A stretch of 64,000 nucleotides of DNA, from contig JAUJYZ010000460.1 in assembly GCA_033675265.1 (NCBI GenBank), positions 372,001-436,000 of the forward strand. Direction: 5' to 3'. The notes below the pieces were generated by a model. That model made no database searches. It had not been told where the DNA came from and saw only the letters and a program-made list of their open reading frames with translations. Position 1 is the stretch's first letter. Each line of letters opens with the position of its first letter. This stretch comes from Actinostola sp. cb2023 (taxonomy: Eukaryota; Cnidaria; Anthozoa; Actiniaria; Actinostolidae). This document shows, piece after piece, positions 1-52,790 of this stretch. The position numbers were made by a program, and so were the translations under genes.

Positions 1-241
1 TGTGACCCCCCCCAATGGGAAATCCTGGCTACGCCCCTGTTGGTCACCTCAAACTCCCCACTACCTCAAACTGAAATGAATATCCCTGCTATTTCGAGCC
101 CCCTTTCTTGAACTATTTGGACTGCTCTACTACTATTACTATTACAAAATGTTTTCCCTACCTAGCTTCTCTCCACAACAGCTTGGCTTAAAATGTACCC
201 ATATGTAATAATAATATTATACATGTAATGTTGCAACTTAC

Positions 242-327
242 CCATGATACCAGCTGTCACATGTATCACAACCAATCATGAAGCTACCATCATCAGCTAA
301 AGTACACTTTGGACAATAATAGATGTG
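242..327 (-). CDS. TAF3: TAF3 PHD-finger exon (first half)
   Basis: The 86-nt exon reads HIYYCPKCTLADDG then SFMIGCDTCDSWYHG before a gtaagt donor. The CPKC, CDTC and WYH motifs supply the first zinc ligands of a PHD finger, closely matching the TAF3 PHD. The second half (the remaining CxxC) is expected in the next exon, left of position 1. The preceding exon (895-979) carries the family's VITETLSTTV stretch. Confidence 0.9.
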
Positions 328-3300
328 CTATAGAATAATGAATCAAACAGTCAATCAATCAATCAAACAGTCAATCAATCAATCAGATGGTCAATATATT
401 AGTCAGTCCATCAGACAGTCAGTCAGTTCTTCAGACATTCAGTCAGTCCATCAGTCAGTCCATCAGACAGCCAGTCCATCAGTCCATCAGTCAGCCAGTA
501 AGTCAATCCATCAGACAGTCAGTCAGTCCATCAGTCAGTCAGTCAGTTCTTCAGACATTCAGTCAGTCCATCAGTCAGTCCGTCAGACAGCCAGTAAGTC
601 AATCCATCAGACAGTCAGTCAGTCCATCAGTCAGTCAATCAGACAGTCAGTAAGTCAATCCATCAGACAGTCAGTCAGTCCATCAGTCAGTCAGTCAGTT
701 CTTCAGACATTCAGTCAGTCCATCAGTCAGTCCGTCAGACAGCCAGTAAGTCAATCCATCAAACAGTCAGTCAGTCCATCAGTCAGTCAATGGGAGTACA
801 TCTATGTTGCTGTCTGTCTGTCAGTAGACTACATGTATCTAACCTACATGTAGTCAGTAAAATACTTCATTCATTGGACCATCACTCTCCTTACCACAGT
901 AGTAGATAGTGTTTCTGTGATAACAGTTCTTTGCATTTCTGAAAGTTCATCTTTGGTCTTGACGATGATCGTTGGTTCACTGGGAACAGCATCAGTACAT
1001 CAGTACACAATAATACAAGTAATAGATAAATAATGTATAAGGAAATAGAGTCGTTTTCGTACGAGTGGGAAACCTACAGTACCATGACACTCAAATGGCT
1101 TCCTTTCTGACCACATTAAAAAGCGTGTAGATGCATCTCATCCAATCAAAGTCTTTCAATATGGCACGGCACGGTGCCATAACTTTCCCACTCATACTAA
1201 AATGACTCTATAAGGATAAATAGTGATCACTGGACAACAAAGGAACTCAAGCATAGTAAGTTACTTACATCTTTATAGCAGGAACAATGTAGCTGGATAT
1301 GGTAGTGGATGGCGCATTCTCTAGTTTCAGTTTTATTGTTGGGATAGGCAGTGAAGACTCTTTGGCAGCTTCTTTTATCTAACATAAATATGAACTATTA
1401 GATATGATATAGAGTGTAGACACATGGAACAATGTGGGTTAAGAGCATCGTAACATGAACTAAATAGTGTGAAAAGACAACAAAAGGTTTGACAATGTCC
1501 TGGTTGAATGAAAGTTGCTCTATTTTATATATTCAATGAAAGTAATTAAACTCAAACGCTTTTGTTTTTCACGGGTATACAGTCTGACTCCCTTGCAGAC
1601 ATTTTTAGTGTCGTCATGCAATGTCTCTCCCCACAAACGGCTGCTGACTCGAGCGCTACATCAACCAATCAGATTCATGCTCGTAATATGGCTAATAACA
1701 GCTGCAAAGGAGACTAGGGTATACATTGTACATTATTACATTAATAGAACTGTCTGATGATTTCGGTAATGTTTTTTAATTACCTTTTTAGGTTTGCTTT
1801 TGTCTCTGTCTTTCTCTTTATGCTTCTTTTTCTTCTTTTTAATAATCTCTCCTACTTTCTCCACAATGGGAGCCTTGATAAATAAATGAGTAGAGATACT
1901 GGCAGGTACAACAGCATCACTTGAAGGTACATGTAGGGGTAATGCTTTCTCTGGAGGAGGGCTCCCTAAGACATTGATGTCAATATCCTTCTTCTTCTTC
2001 TTCTTCTTTGGTTTTGCCTCATCTGTCTTTGACAAGGTACTTGGTGCAATTAGTTTTTTCTTGATTATTTTCTTTTCTAATCCCCGACTCTCATCAAGTG
2101 GCACTGATGATACTGAATACTCTGAGTTCAAATTCTTTTCAAGTTTCATTGGTTTTATTATCAGTTTTGGCATGGGATGAGCTTGCAAGCTGGCATCCTC
2201 AATGTGACTTTTATTGCTTGCGACAGGAGTTATTGTCAAGGGTGGGACTATTGCCTTATTGGCGGCTTTCGGTTTAGGCTTGTTTTCCTGGCTAGATACT
2301 TTTGGCTTACTCTTTTTGGGGGTTTTCGGCTTTGAGAATGTTTGCTGAAGCGGCTTTTCGGCTGGTGTGGTATTAGTTGACTTTGCTGGAGTGTTCTTTT
2401 TAGCTTTACTAGTTGAGCCTGTCACTGATTTAGATTTTGGTTTATCAGATTCCTTCTCTGTAGCTGGGCTTAGCTGTGGTTTAGACTGCTTCTGATCTGA
2501 TGATTTCTGGCTCTTTGGTGGTGATAATAGCTTTTTCTTACTAGGTTTATCTGTTTTTACAACTACTTTCTTGGGAGCAAGCTGAACGGTAGGTGGAATT
2601 GCTGGGCTTGGAGTAGACGTCCTCGAAAAAGTAAAAATAGGTTTGTCACTGTGTTCAGTGTCCATAGGTACAAAATCTGGCGACGAAGATGGTGACAGCG
2701 AATTGGAATTATTTTTCTCTTGTAAAACTTGTAAAATATCGAGTTTATTTTCTTTGCTATGTTTCCCAAAGGGCCCTTCCATTCTTCTTCTCTTGGCATC
2801 AGTTTCAAGGTCTGGAGAAGAGATGGCAAGTGCCCTTTTCTCTGGTGTATTTTCAATGCTTTCATTTTCAGTTTCTTTTCCAACTGTTCTAATTTCATTT
2901 CTAAGAAATGATTGAGATGCTGGATCTTCTATCCCTTGGCTTTCATCTTTATTTCCTTCTCTTTCATCTACAAGAAAGTAAAAATAAAGTCAATGATGGA
3001 CAGAATAATAATAAACATTCGACATTAGAACAGATATTGTTATTTCTGTCAAAATAAGCAAGCAACTGACACTTTACGATTTGTTTTGAGCTTGAATGTT
3101 CTGAATGTTGATGTGCATCATGGCATCTTGGCAAGCTAATATGCATATGCTTTAGCTAGAGCCTGCCACTCAAAAACCTGACAACCCTGTTTATTATGAC
3201 AGCACCTACATGTATATACATTTATTATTATTTATGATTATTAGACAGTTGAGTGCCTGTATTTACTTTGACAGACCTCTATCTCATTACGATCACTACT

Positions 3301-5157
3301 TATTTACAAACTGATTTCATGAATAACATCATTGGCAATTAACATTTCTCAATTGTGATTGGTTGGTTACTTGTTGATTTATAGCAAATCAGTGCAAAAA
3401 TGAAATCACAGTGCAAAAAAATGAAATCGCTCTTGCTGATTGGCTGAAAAAAAACAATGGAAAGTTAATTAGCCAATCAATAGGCAACTTGCATGATGGC
3501 GTTGTTTTACTACAAGTACCAGAATGCTTTGGGGAATTTTCTTTCTTATTCAGATTTTTATTCCCTCGTGAGAATAGTAAGACAATATTATTGGTGCTAA
3601 TTATCTAACAAAAGAAAATGGGCAAAGCATTCTGGTACTTGCAGTATATGACGCCATCATGCAAGTCGCCTATTAATTACTTGGAGGCAAGTGCAATTTG
3701 AAAATGTTCTTTTAAACTGCAGTCATGATATTCTTTTTCAAACTGCACTTGAACTCATATGATTTCCTAGGCAAATGCAATGTCACGTTGTAAATTCTAT
3801 AAACAAGTCTTTGCACACAAGATGAACTCTGTCTTTATGCAAAACAACTGGCAAAGTATAGAATTTATAGCAATACACGACCTTCATTCTGTTGTAAAGC
3901 TTTGATGAGGGGTGGCAAGTGCTCATGATAGAACTCTGGCCGATCGACTATGTCTTCTTTATGAGGGTGCTGAAGTAGGTTAGGCTTTGGCATTGGAAAC
4001 TGTGGCAACTGATAACTAAAGGGTACTTGGTCTACCTGGCTCACAAAATCCTCTAGCTCATGGAGAAGCACCCCTGTCTGTGTAAATGCCAGTCCTAAGT
4101 CATCTAGGCTTGGTTCTGTGTGACAATCTGAAAGACACAAGTATACTGTCATTGAGACAGGTAGCCCAAAAGTGAGAATCAGTCCTTCAAGGGCTGTTGA
4201 TGGAAGTAGACTGATTTTCAGACAGCTCAATTAGGGGAGGAAGCGACAGCGCACTATGACACAAATTATTCTATGACACAAATTATTCTATAATTTATCT
4301 ATTATATTTATATTTATATTTCTCTATACAGAGCCCTTCTGAAAATCAGCTCTGCTGACGTAGGCCGTCTGTCAAAAGATTTTATAAATAAATAAATAAA
4401 ACACAAGCCATCTGAAAATCAAGCCAGTGATGGAAGCAGTTCTACATGTACTATAAAGAGTTCTCAGTAGATTTTTAAACAGCTGGACCAAAACTTAGAA
4501 CAGGCCCCGGTTGCATGAAAGGTGACTAGCGCTATCCACCGGATAAGTCTTATCCAACGGATAAAACTGATGCAGTTATCCAGTAAATTTTATCCGTTGG
4601 ATAGTGCTATTCACCTTTCAAGCAACCAGGGCCAGGTGTGTAATGGTAATGATGGCATTTTTGGAGAAGTTGAGACACAAAGGCAAGTTTTATAGACAGT
4701 GGAATTCCGCCAGATTCTAACTGAGAACTCTAGAAAAGTGTTCTTATGTGATGTGGACTTTTCCTGCTGTAAATTAAAGTAAATATATTCAAACCCCGCT
4801 CAGGGTATCACTCAAAGATTCTGATTCTGAATCGTACATGTACAAAAATTGATGAGATGATTTAAGAAATTTAAGCAATTCATGAATACATGACTCTTGA
4901 CGCTACACTGTACAACATAGGAAAGTTAGTTTGGTTATTTACAATTACTTATTATGTAAACTAAACTAAGACAAAAGACAAACGTCCTTACAAAGCTGCG
5001 AATAGTCGTTAGCACACTTTGCTATCTCCAACATGTATTTTTGTAAAACATCGGTCAATAGTTCATGAGTTGACTTGTTTAAAGCATCCCAACCCATGGA
5101 CTGGCATATCTGAGCAACAGCCAGGCGAAGAGCGCCGTTATTCAGTTCATCGCTCAT
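242..5157 (-). CDS. TAF3: TAF3, TFIID subunit 3 (3' end missing)
   Basis: TAF3 is the TFIID subunit that pairs with TAF10 through a histone fold and reads H3K4me3 with a C-terminal PHD finger, in the nucleus. Six exons are visible (5' to 3'): 4992-5157, 3882-4127, 1784-2967, 1269-1378, 895-979 and 242-327, with agreeing phases and 1,877 nt (about 625 codons). The start ATG at 5157 gives MSDELNNGALRLAVAQICQS, which lines up with the family's N terminus; an upstream in-frame TTG at 5205 is not used. Exon 2 holds the conserved DDLGLAF and LHELEDF segments. Exon 3 is a long, low-complexity Lys/Ser/Pro-rich linker with K-rich tails, usual for TAF3. Exon 6 holds half of the PHD finger. The final exon lies left of the window, so the gene is cut by the window edge rather than broken. 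It is divergent from BLTP1. Confidence 0.93.
344..800. repeat. (CAGT)n-rich tandem repeat in a TAF3 intron
   Basis: About 455 bp of cagtcagtccatcagacag-type tetranucleotide-based repeat with larger internal duplications. It starts 17 bp from the acceptor of the PHD exon on the minus strand and fills most of that intron. Serine/glutamine-rich open frames over it are artefacts. Confidence 0.9.
1046..1210. mobile_element. MITE-like element, TAGAGTCGTTTT family
   Basis: Inverted ends tagagtcgttttcgtacgag and ctcatactaaaatgactcta bound a 165-bp non-coding element in a TAF3 intron. A second copy of the family with near-identical ends lies at 15689-15898 in BLTP1. No transposase is present, so it would be non-autonomous. 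Confidence 0.75.
3466..3680. mobile_element. Foldback element in TAF3 intron 2
   Basis: The arms read ttaattagccaatcaatagg near 3468 and the reverse-complementary cgcctattaattac near 3680. They share the internal segment containing gcatgatggcg and accagaatgcttt, giving an imperfect palindrome of about 215 bp. Non-coding. Confidence 0.65.
3882..5157 (-). CDS. TAF3: TAF3 exons 1-2: histone-fold domain
   Basis: Exon 1 (4992-5157) and exon 2 (3882-4127) join with a split Tyr codon (T|AT) to read SQLYCHTEPSLDDLGLAF, the junction expected across the TAF3 histone fold. The fold covers about residues 1-80: helix 1 with LAVAQICQSMGW, a long middle helix with HELLTDVLQKYMLEIAK, then the DDLGLAF helix. 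Exon 2 continues into the short conserved region with QLPQFP and PEFYHEHLPPL. Donors are gtaagg (exon 1) and gtcgtg (exon 2, weaker). Confidence 0.93.
4503..4633. mobile_element. Short MITE, GGCCCCGGTTGC ends
   Basis: A 131-bp element with inverted ends ggccccggttgc / gcaaccagggcc and internal tatccaacggata / tatccgttggata palindromes, in a TAF3 intron. From general knowledge this style of element is common in early-branching animals; I cannot name the family. Confidence 0.7.
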
Positions 5158-5508
5158 GCTTTTTTCGTGTATTAAAGCATCCCAACGTAGACCCTTTGAT
5201 TCCAAGATGGCGGACTTGCTCCACTGGCCGAGAGGGACTGGTTCGTCCGTGGTGTCCTGGAACTAGTTTGTTTACACCCTTCATCATTTAATCCAATATG
5301 GCGGCAGTGTTGAACGTTTTTAACACAGATATTACGAACAATCTAACAACAAGTACGTATTAGTTAATCAGAGATCATCCTTACATGTTATACTTATTAT
5401 TCTATGGCTTCGATTTCAGTAAGGAAGGCATGATAAGCTTTGATCATCGTCATTGTTAGCTGATGTACTTGATCAAGATGGCTGTGAATTAATGCTCCCA
5501 TTTCCATT
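5158..5508. promoter_or_regulatory. Head-to-head promoter of TAF3 and BLTP1
   Basis: The 351 bp between the two divergent start codons must hold both 5' leaders and promoters. Two CAAGATGGCGG-like sites are seen: CAAGATGGCGGA at 5203-5214 and CAATATGGCGGC at 5294-5305, both in the BLTP1 direction. They match the YY1/TISU type found just downstream of TATA-less start sites. Each contains an ATG that opens a short upstream frame (5207-5266 and 5298-5363) ahead of the BLTP1 start. I see no TATA box. Promoter function is inferred from position and motifs. Confidence 0.6.
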
Positions 5509-47795
<42,287 letters not shown>

Positions 47796-48270
47796 ACAAT
47801 GTGCAAACTATGACAATCCAAGATGGCGGCTGTTCATTAGACCACAATCCTTTGCAAATCTCATTCAGGACGAAGAATGGTACGTTTTCCAAGCATTTAG
47901 TTCTGATGTCTTTTGACGTGCAAAGGATCATGGTCAAATACACCATCCGCTATATTTGGCATTCAGTGGATTGCGAATTATTTTAATTTATATTTCATCT
48001 AGGTTACCGGTAACTATTTCATGAATTGAATTTTATGAATTGAATTTTTATTGTACGTATTATTATAATTATCCTTCGTGAAGACGAATTTTAAATTAAT
48101 CAGTAGGTAGGTCGTATTCAATTCATTATTTGATTGTGAAACAAACACGTAGGAAGTAAATTTGTCATGCTTTTAAGTACAGCTGTGTTGAATTGTGCAG
48201 TAAATTTGTGAAATCATTAGTTTTACGTTGTGTGTTTCTGCTTAGCACGAGGGATGATGAATTCGTGAAA

Positions 48271-48482
48271 AGTCCCCTTCACAGTTCCATGCGCCATCTT
48301 GAAAGGTAGCCGAGCCTTTGCATCGAAGCGAGACCAACGGTGACCTTGTAATGATAGAGACATGTGAATAATTGTCAAAGGTGTTAAAAAGGTCTCTGTC
48401 ATTGCAAGGCCACCGTTGGTCTCGCTTCGATGCAAAGGCTCGGCTACCTTTCAACATGGCGCAGGGAACTGCGAAGGGGACT
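48271..48482. mobile_element. Foldback element
   Basis: Left arm agtccccttcacagttccat; right arm ggaactgcgaaggggact. The internal aaaggtagccgagcctttgc and gcaaaggctcggctaccttt are exact complements. About 212 bp. Confidence 0.85.
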
Positions 48483-48519
48483 ATATACCTCTTATTAGCC
48501 ACTTTGGAAACGAGTAAAG

Positions 48520-48882
48520 GACTGGGGACGAGTTTTTGAATTAATCTATTTAATCTAATTAAAAAATGAATCCCATCACAAGAACGAGCATATCAAAATT
48601 AGTAAGTTTACAAAGTTTCGAAAGGTTGAGTTAAATATTGAACGAGTAACAGCTTTCCAAATATCTCAAAATTTACAAAGAAACGTATGTTACAGGGGAC
48701 AAGCGTCCCCTGTAACCATACATTTCTTTGCAGTTTTTGCAGTTTTTGAATGTCTGCAGTTCATTTGCTGCTTGTCCAAACCCTATCAAACTCCTGAAAC
48801 TTACTAATTCTGATATGCTCTTTCTTGTGATGGGGTTCATTTCTAATTAGATTAATTCTAAAAACTCGTTCCCAGGGAAGTT
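48520..48882. mobile_element. Imperfect palindromic element
   Basis: Left cgagtttttgaattaatcta and catcacaagaacgagcatat pair with right atatgctctttcttgtgatg and tagattaattctaaaaactcg. The centre is the perfect palindrome ggggacaagcgtcccc. About 360 bp. Confidence 0.7.
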
Positions 48883-48889
48883 ATGGACA

Positions 48890-49090
48890 GAGGTTTTTCT
48901 CACGGCCTTATGGCCAAGCGCGTAGCGCGCGGGCCATAAAAAGTGGGGGGAAACGAGGAGCCATAACTTCCTGTACGGACCGAGCAAGCGAGGTTAATAA
49001 GATATTTATTATATAGCTTTTCCTTGCGTTTCTGCTTTCAGCGGGCCATACGGGAAGTTACGGACCGCTAATTGACCAATAAGAGCGCGC
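48890..49090. repeat. Dispersed repeat with 'ccgagcaagcgaggttaata'
   Basis: gccataacttcctgtacgga, then gagcaagcgaggttaataag, then gggccatacgggaagttacg: an element with partly inverted ends around the BLTP1-ATP23 spacer. Class unknown. Confidence 0.4.
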
Positions 49091-49159
49091 GTAGTATCTG
49101 TGCTATATAATAATGATAGTTACTCGACGGGCTTTCTGTGGAGTTTAAACTAATTGCCT

Positions 49160-49215
49160 TTTTTTGTTCGTCACAAATCGGCGTAGTGGTGTCTAAGGCG
49201 CATGCGTTCTGTGCC
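49160..49215. repeat. Short dispersed repeat shared with BLTP1 intron 38
   Basis: cacaaatcggc, aaggcgcatgc and tctgtgccgctga occur in the same order here and at about 30390-30440. Function unknown; possibly part of a SINE or a decayed non-coding RNA copy. Confidence 0.35.
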
Positions 49216-49385
49216 GCTGACCCCTCCGACTGACTCAATAGTTACACTTCAGTAGACACACTAAAAGATGTCGAGCGTTTTCGGACGTCGGTCCGCGAAC
49301 TCAAAGAAAACTCTCGAAGTACAGCCAGCGTGTGTGCTACTCAAATTCAAAATAGTGTATTCAAAAGTCTTACCTCTTGCTATAT

Positions 49386-49494
49386 ATTGCTGGTTTGCAC
49401 GTGACGTCATGACCGCCATGTTGGATCTCGATAACAATTAAACCGCTGCGTCTTTGCATTTTAAATATGTAGGGATTGATTGCAAACCAGCAAT
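49386..49494. mobile_element. Short MITE-like element
   Basis: Exact inverted ends attgctggtttgca / tgcaaaccagcaat 109 bp apart, non-coding interior. Confidence 0.7.
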
Positions 49495-50118
49495 ACGATA
49501 GCATTATTATAATATTGCTAATGACACAATATCTAGAAGATTCCGTCCCCTCTTTGAGTCAAATACTCCAAACAACATTAATGTCATGCTTCTTGTTTAC
49601 CTGCTTTATTGCTGTCTGGATTCGAAACTGAAGGTTCCAAGAAGTCCTGAATTTTATCCAAATCGAAATTAGAAGAGAATGTTGACTAAACGTATTAAAG
49701 CTCCTCGTTGCTTGCGCTCTCCGTCGCTACGGCCGAAGATACATGCAAATGACTGTGGATATCGCAAGGATTAGGCTCCTCACAACTTAGCAAACTTTTG
49801 GCATGTTTGCGTGCAAAGCATTCCACTCCACTGAGATTTCAATGCAGAAAGCATGCAGTATGACTTGCAAGCCCAAACAAACAAAGACTAATCGGAAGGT
49901 GCTGATTGACAATCAAACACTGAAAGAAACGGAATTCACACAGCCATGGTGCTGATATCCAACGTGCTATATAAGAACTTACTATTATTATTATTATTAT
50001 TTTATTTTACTAGGTTTTCCACATACGATTTGTTTTAAAATTGGACAGACAAACTTGATATTAAAAAAATCATCAACGTAGAATGACCAGAAATGGACCT
50101 AAATGCGCGATATGCATA

Positions 50119-50277
50119 ACACCGATTCCAAACATGGCGACCAACTTGAATAACCATTGTTCTGGACTGACTAGCCTCTCATACAGGTGAGAACGCTTTT
50201 GTGTTTCCACATGAACACGAGGCTAGTCAGTCAAAGAACAATGGTTATTCAAATTGGTCGCCATTGGAATCGGTGTA
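50119..50277. mobile_element. Foldback element sharing a core with 43062-43503
   Basis: Core ctggactgactagcctctca / cgaggctagtcagtc and the loop gcttttgtgtttccacatga match the intron 57 element. The outer arms (acaccgattccaaacatggc / gccattggaatcggtgt) do not. Confidence 0.75.
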
Positions 50278-50301
50278 TAGAATTAGTGCCAATCAGTCTT
50301 T

Positions 50302-50302
50302 A

Positions 50303-50338
<36 letters not shown>

Positions 50339-50411
50339 CATAATCATAATAATCATAATAATCATAATAATCATAATGATAATAATAATAATCATAATCA
50401 TAATCATAATC

Positions 50412-50475
<64 letters not shown>
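50302..50475. repeat. (AAT)n microsatellite
   Basis: aataataataatcataat array of about 175 bp; Asn/His frames are artefacts. Confidence 0.95.
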
Positions 50476-50476
<1 letters not shown>

Positions 50477-50600
50477 TTAGCGCAAAATGTCAAGTTCAGT
50501 GCCTATGAAACGAAATTGTCGATCCTTGTTTTATTGTACATTATTGTTGTTTGATCTTTCTCTGAACATTTGCTGTATTTAAACATTGACTTTGAGTATG

Positions 50601-50817
50601 CGAACATTTTCTTTTCGCGGTTCGAAAATTATAATTTTCAACCAAAATGTGCGACAAGAGACTGGGCCCTTGACAATGGCTCGGTGACGTCAAGAGATTG
50701 TGTATGCCTTTGTTTGCACAACTCTTGACGTCACATTTCTATAGTTTAACCGAGCGGGAATTGTCGCACTTTGAAACCCAAATTGCCCAACTTCGAGCGC
50801 GAAATAAAAAATGTTCG
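50601..50817. mobile_element. Foldback element
   Basis: Ends cgaacattttcttttcgcg / cgcgaaataaaaaatgttcg, internal pair ctcggtgacgtcaagag / ctcttgacgtcac, and gcgacaa / ttgtcgc. About 217 bp. Confidence 0.8.
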
Positions 50818-51705
50818 TGAAGCTCAATTCACTTTTTATTAACGTAAATGTAATGTAAACAAGCAAGTACTAAACTATCATAGTAGCAAATGAAAACGGG
50901 GTCTGTTTTTTCGTTTCATGGGTACTTTAAGCAAACAGTTGGTAAACGAATGTTCCAAGTAAGTTTCATTCATTCATTCAAATTACTAAATATAGGACGA
51001 ATATTTCGGCCTCATCCGCGCTATCCAGTAGTACACAATCAGGGGCGTAGCTAGCCGGACGCAAGGACGCACTCGAAATTATTTGAATAAAAAAAAGTAG
51101 CTTCTTTTAGAAAAAAGAAAAAGTGAAAAGAAAAAGAAAAAAGCCAAAGAAACAAGCAAATAAAACACGAACAAAACAAGAACAAAACAAAAAAAGAAAG
51201 AATGAAAAAAAAAGTGCCACGGCTGGGACTCGAAACCTAGATCCCCAGGTTCAAAAGAGATGAATGCCGGTAATTTATCCAAAAAAAGGCCCATACTCCC
51301 AGACATTATGCTGAGTCACCGTATGTTACGTATAGGATGAAGATTTCGGCCTCATCCGCGCTATCCGGGCATTACACCAATCAGCTTAGTAGTCGGCAAA
51401 GAGGGAGGAAACAGTCGGATCCTAGGCCCACTAAATAACTGCCCCGCACCACTAGGCTATCGTATCGTGCACGGCTGTGAATGGACTCTCTATTGTTGTG
51501 CAAATGGTCCCGTGGCTCGCACTGAAACACAGCGCTTCAGAAGCACATGGCAGTCCTCGCTGCATCGAATTTTATTTTTATTTATTTTTTTACTGCTTGT
51601 TTTTGTAAGAACATTTTGATGCTCACGAAAATGATTATTTCAATAATGAAAAATAATGTAAAATAATTTTAAAATGTTAAGTTGTTTTTATCAATTCATT
51701 ATATG

Positions 51706-52020
51706 AAGTGTGTTCTCAAAATGGTCTTGTTGACTAAGACCCATACCAAAGTTCTCCAAACTGTATGTAAAGAACACGCTCAAACTTGGTGAAGTATTTT
51801 CGAATATGTTGCTCTGTCATATTGAAAAATTATGGAAAACAAATCGACAGAAATTTTTTTAAAAGTGTGTTCTCAAAATGGTCTTGTTGACTAAGACCCA
51901 TACCAAAGTTCTCCAAACTGTATGTAAAGAACACGCTCAAACTTGGTGAAGTATTTTCGAATATGTTGCTCTGTCATATTGAAAAATTATGGAAAACAAA
52001 TCGACAGAAATTTTTTTTAA
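51706..52020. repeat. 157-bp tandem duplication
   Basis: Two almost identical copies starting at 51706 and 51863, both running from aagtgtgttctcaaaatggt to gacagaaattttttt. Confidence 0.95.
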
Positions 52021-52298
52021 ATGCAGAATATATTATATTGGACTTTCATATAATACACAACATAAACCTCTTGCACTTTGCTCATTGATAAAGTTTTGTT
52101 GCTGATGCTTCCCATTTTCGTGAATTTTGCACTACCGTTGATAGTTTTAAATTTAGTTTTATTTTAAAATTTGTACAGCAGCGCTGACGATATGTGCGAG
52201 TAAAGTATTTCGTACTAACATTTAGCAGTCGCTTGTAGAGTATTTTCCAAGGTACGGATTTTCTTGAAACTTGGCACCAGTAATCCTTCACACTTGTA

Positions 52299-52435
52299 CA
52301 CTTATTTGTAGCCTGCGTAGCCCGGCGCAGGGAAGAAAAGGAGGGGAAGAGAGGGAGGGGTAGGGGGGAGGAAGCTTTTCCCCTCCCCCTCTCTTCCCCT
52401 CCTTTCTTTCACTGCGACGGGCTACGCAGGCTAAC
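52299..52435. mobile_element. Purine/pyrimidine foldback element
   Basis: gtagcctgcgtagcccg / gggctacgcaggctaac ends, with aaaaggaggggaagagaggg opposed to ccctctcttcccctccttt. About 137 bp. Confidence 0.85.
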
Positions 52436-52777
52436 TTGAGGTAATTTGAAAACAATATACAGCTGTATCTTGGATTTTGGAAAATATAAGCATTTTCTCT
52501 GAAAATGGAGTGTTTCAAAATCGATTGTAACAAATATTGTCCACACTAAAATTGTGATTTTGATAAAGATGAAAAAGATCCGAAATGCTCAAAACATCGA
52601 TTTTTAAATGAGACCCATCGTCCAAAGAAATAATCTTAATATTTCTTTTTTTTAAGTTACGCACGTGCGTACTGGTTGCTCATTTTGGTTGCTACGCCCA
52701 TGCTGACAAACAAATAGTACAGTATGAATATTGGGATTCCTGTGTATTATGCCCAGGACCTCTCCGTTTCGCGCAAT

Positions 52778-52790
52778 CCAAGATGGCGGA
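52778..52790 (+). promoter_or_regulatory. TISU/YY1-like element over the ATP23 start codon
   Basis: CAAGATGGCGGA places the ATG of ATP23 inside a motif matching 11 of 12 positions of the TISU consensus. In vertebrates TISU couples YY1-dependent transcription with initiation from very short leaders and is common in mitochondrial genes. Its use here is inferred. Confidence 0.6.

Larger units (their letters stand above)
51042..52705. mobile_element. Possible 1.66-kb non-coding element
   Basis: aggggcgtagctagc at the left and gttgctacgcccatgct at the right are weakly inverted. The interior holds a minus-strand tRNA-like segment (about 51220-51330, B-box-like ggtttcgagtccc on the minus strand) and a 157-bp tandem duplication. 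No coding capacity was recognised. The outer limits are uncertain. Confidence 0.35.
47796..52782. other. Intergenic region between BLTP1 and ATP23
   Basis: About 5 kb with no frame that resembles a known protein and no convincing exon pair. It holds the BLTP1 3' untranslated region, at least seven foldback or MITE-like elements, an AAT microsatellite, a 157-bp tandem duplication and the ATP23 promoter, each listed separately. In 49500-49960 and 50830-51040 I see nothing beyond AT-rich sequence. Confidence 0.7.

Noticed and set aside
323..853. Ser/Gln-rich open frames of 88-176 residues
   Set aside because: They are readings of the CAGT tetranucleotide repeat in a TAF3 intron.
5158..5205. A longer TAF3 N terminus starting at 5205
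   Set aside because: That codon is TTG, and the ATG at 5157 matches the family start.
47801..47986. A 61-residue frame just after the BLTP1 stop
   Set aside because: No similarity recognised and it lies in the expected 3' untranslated region.
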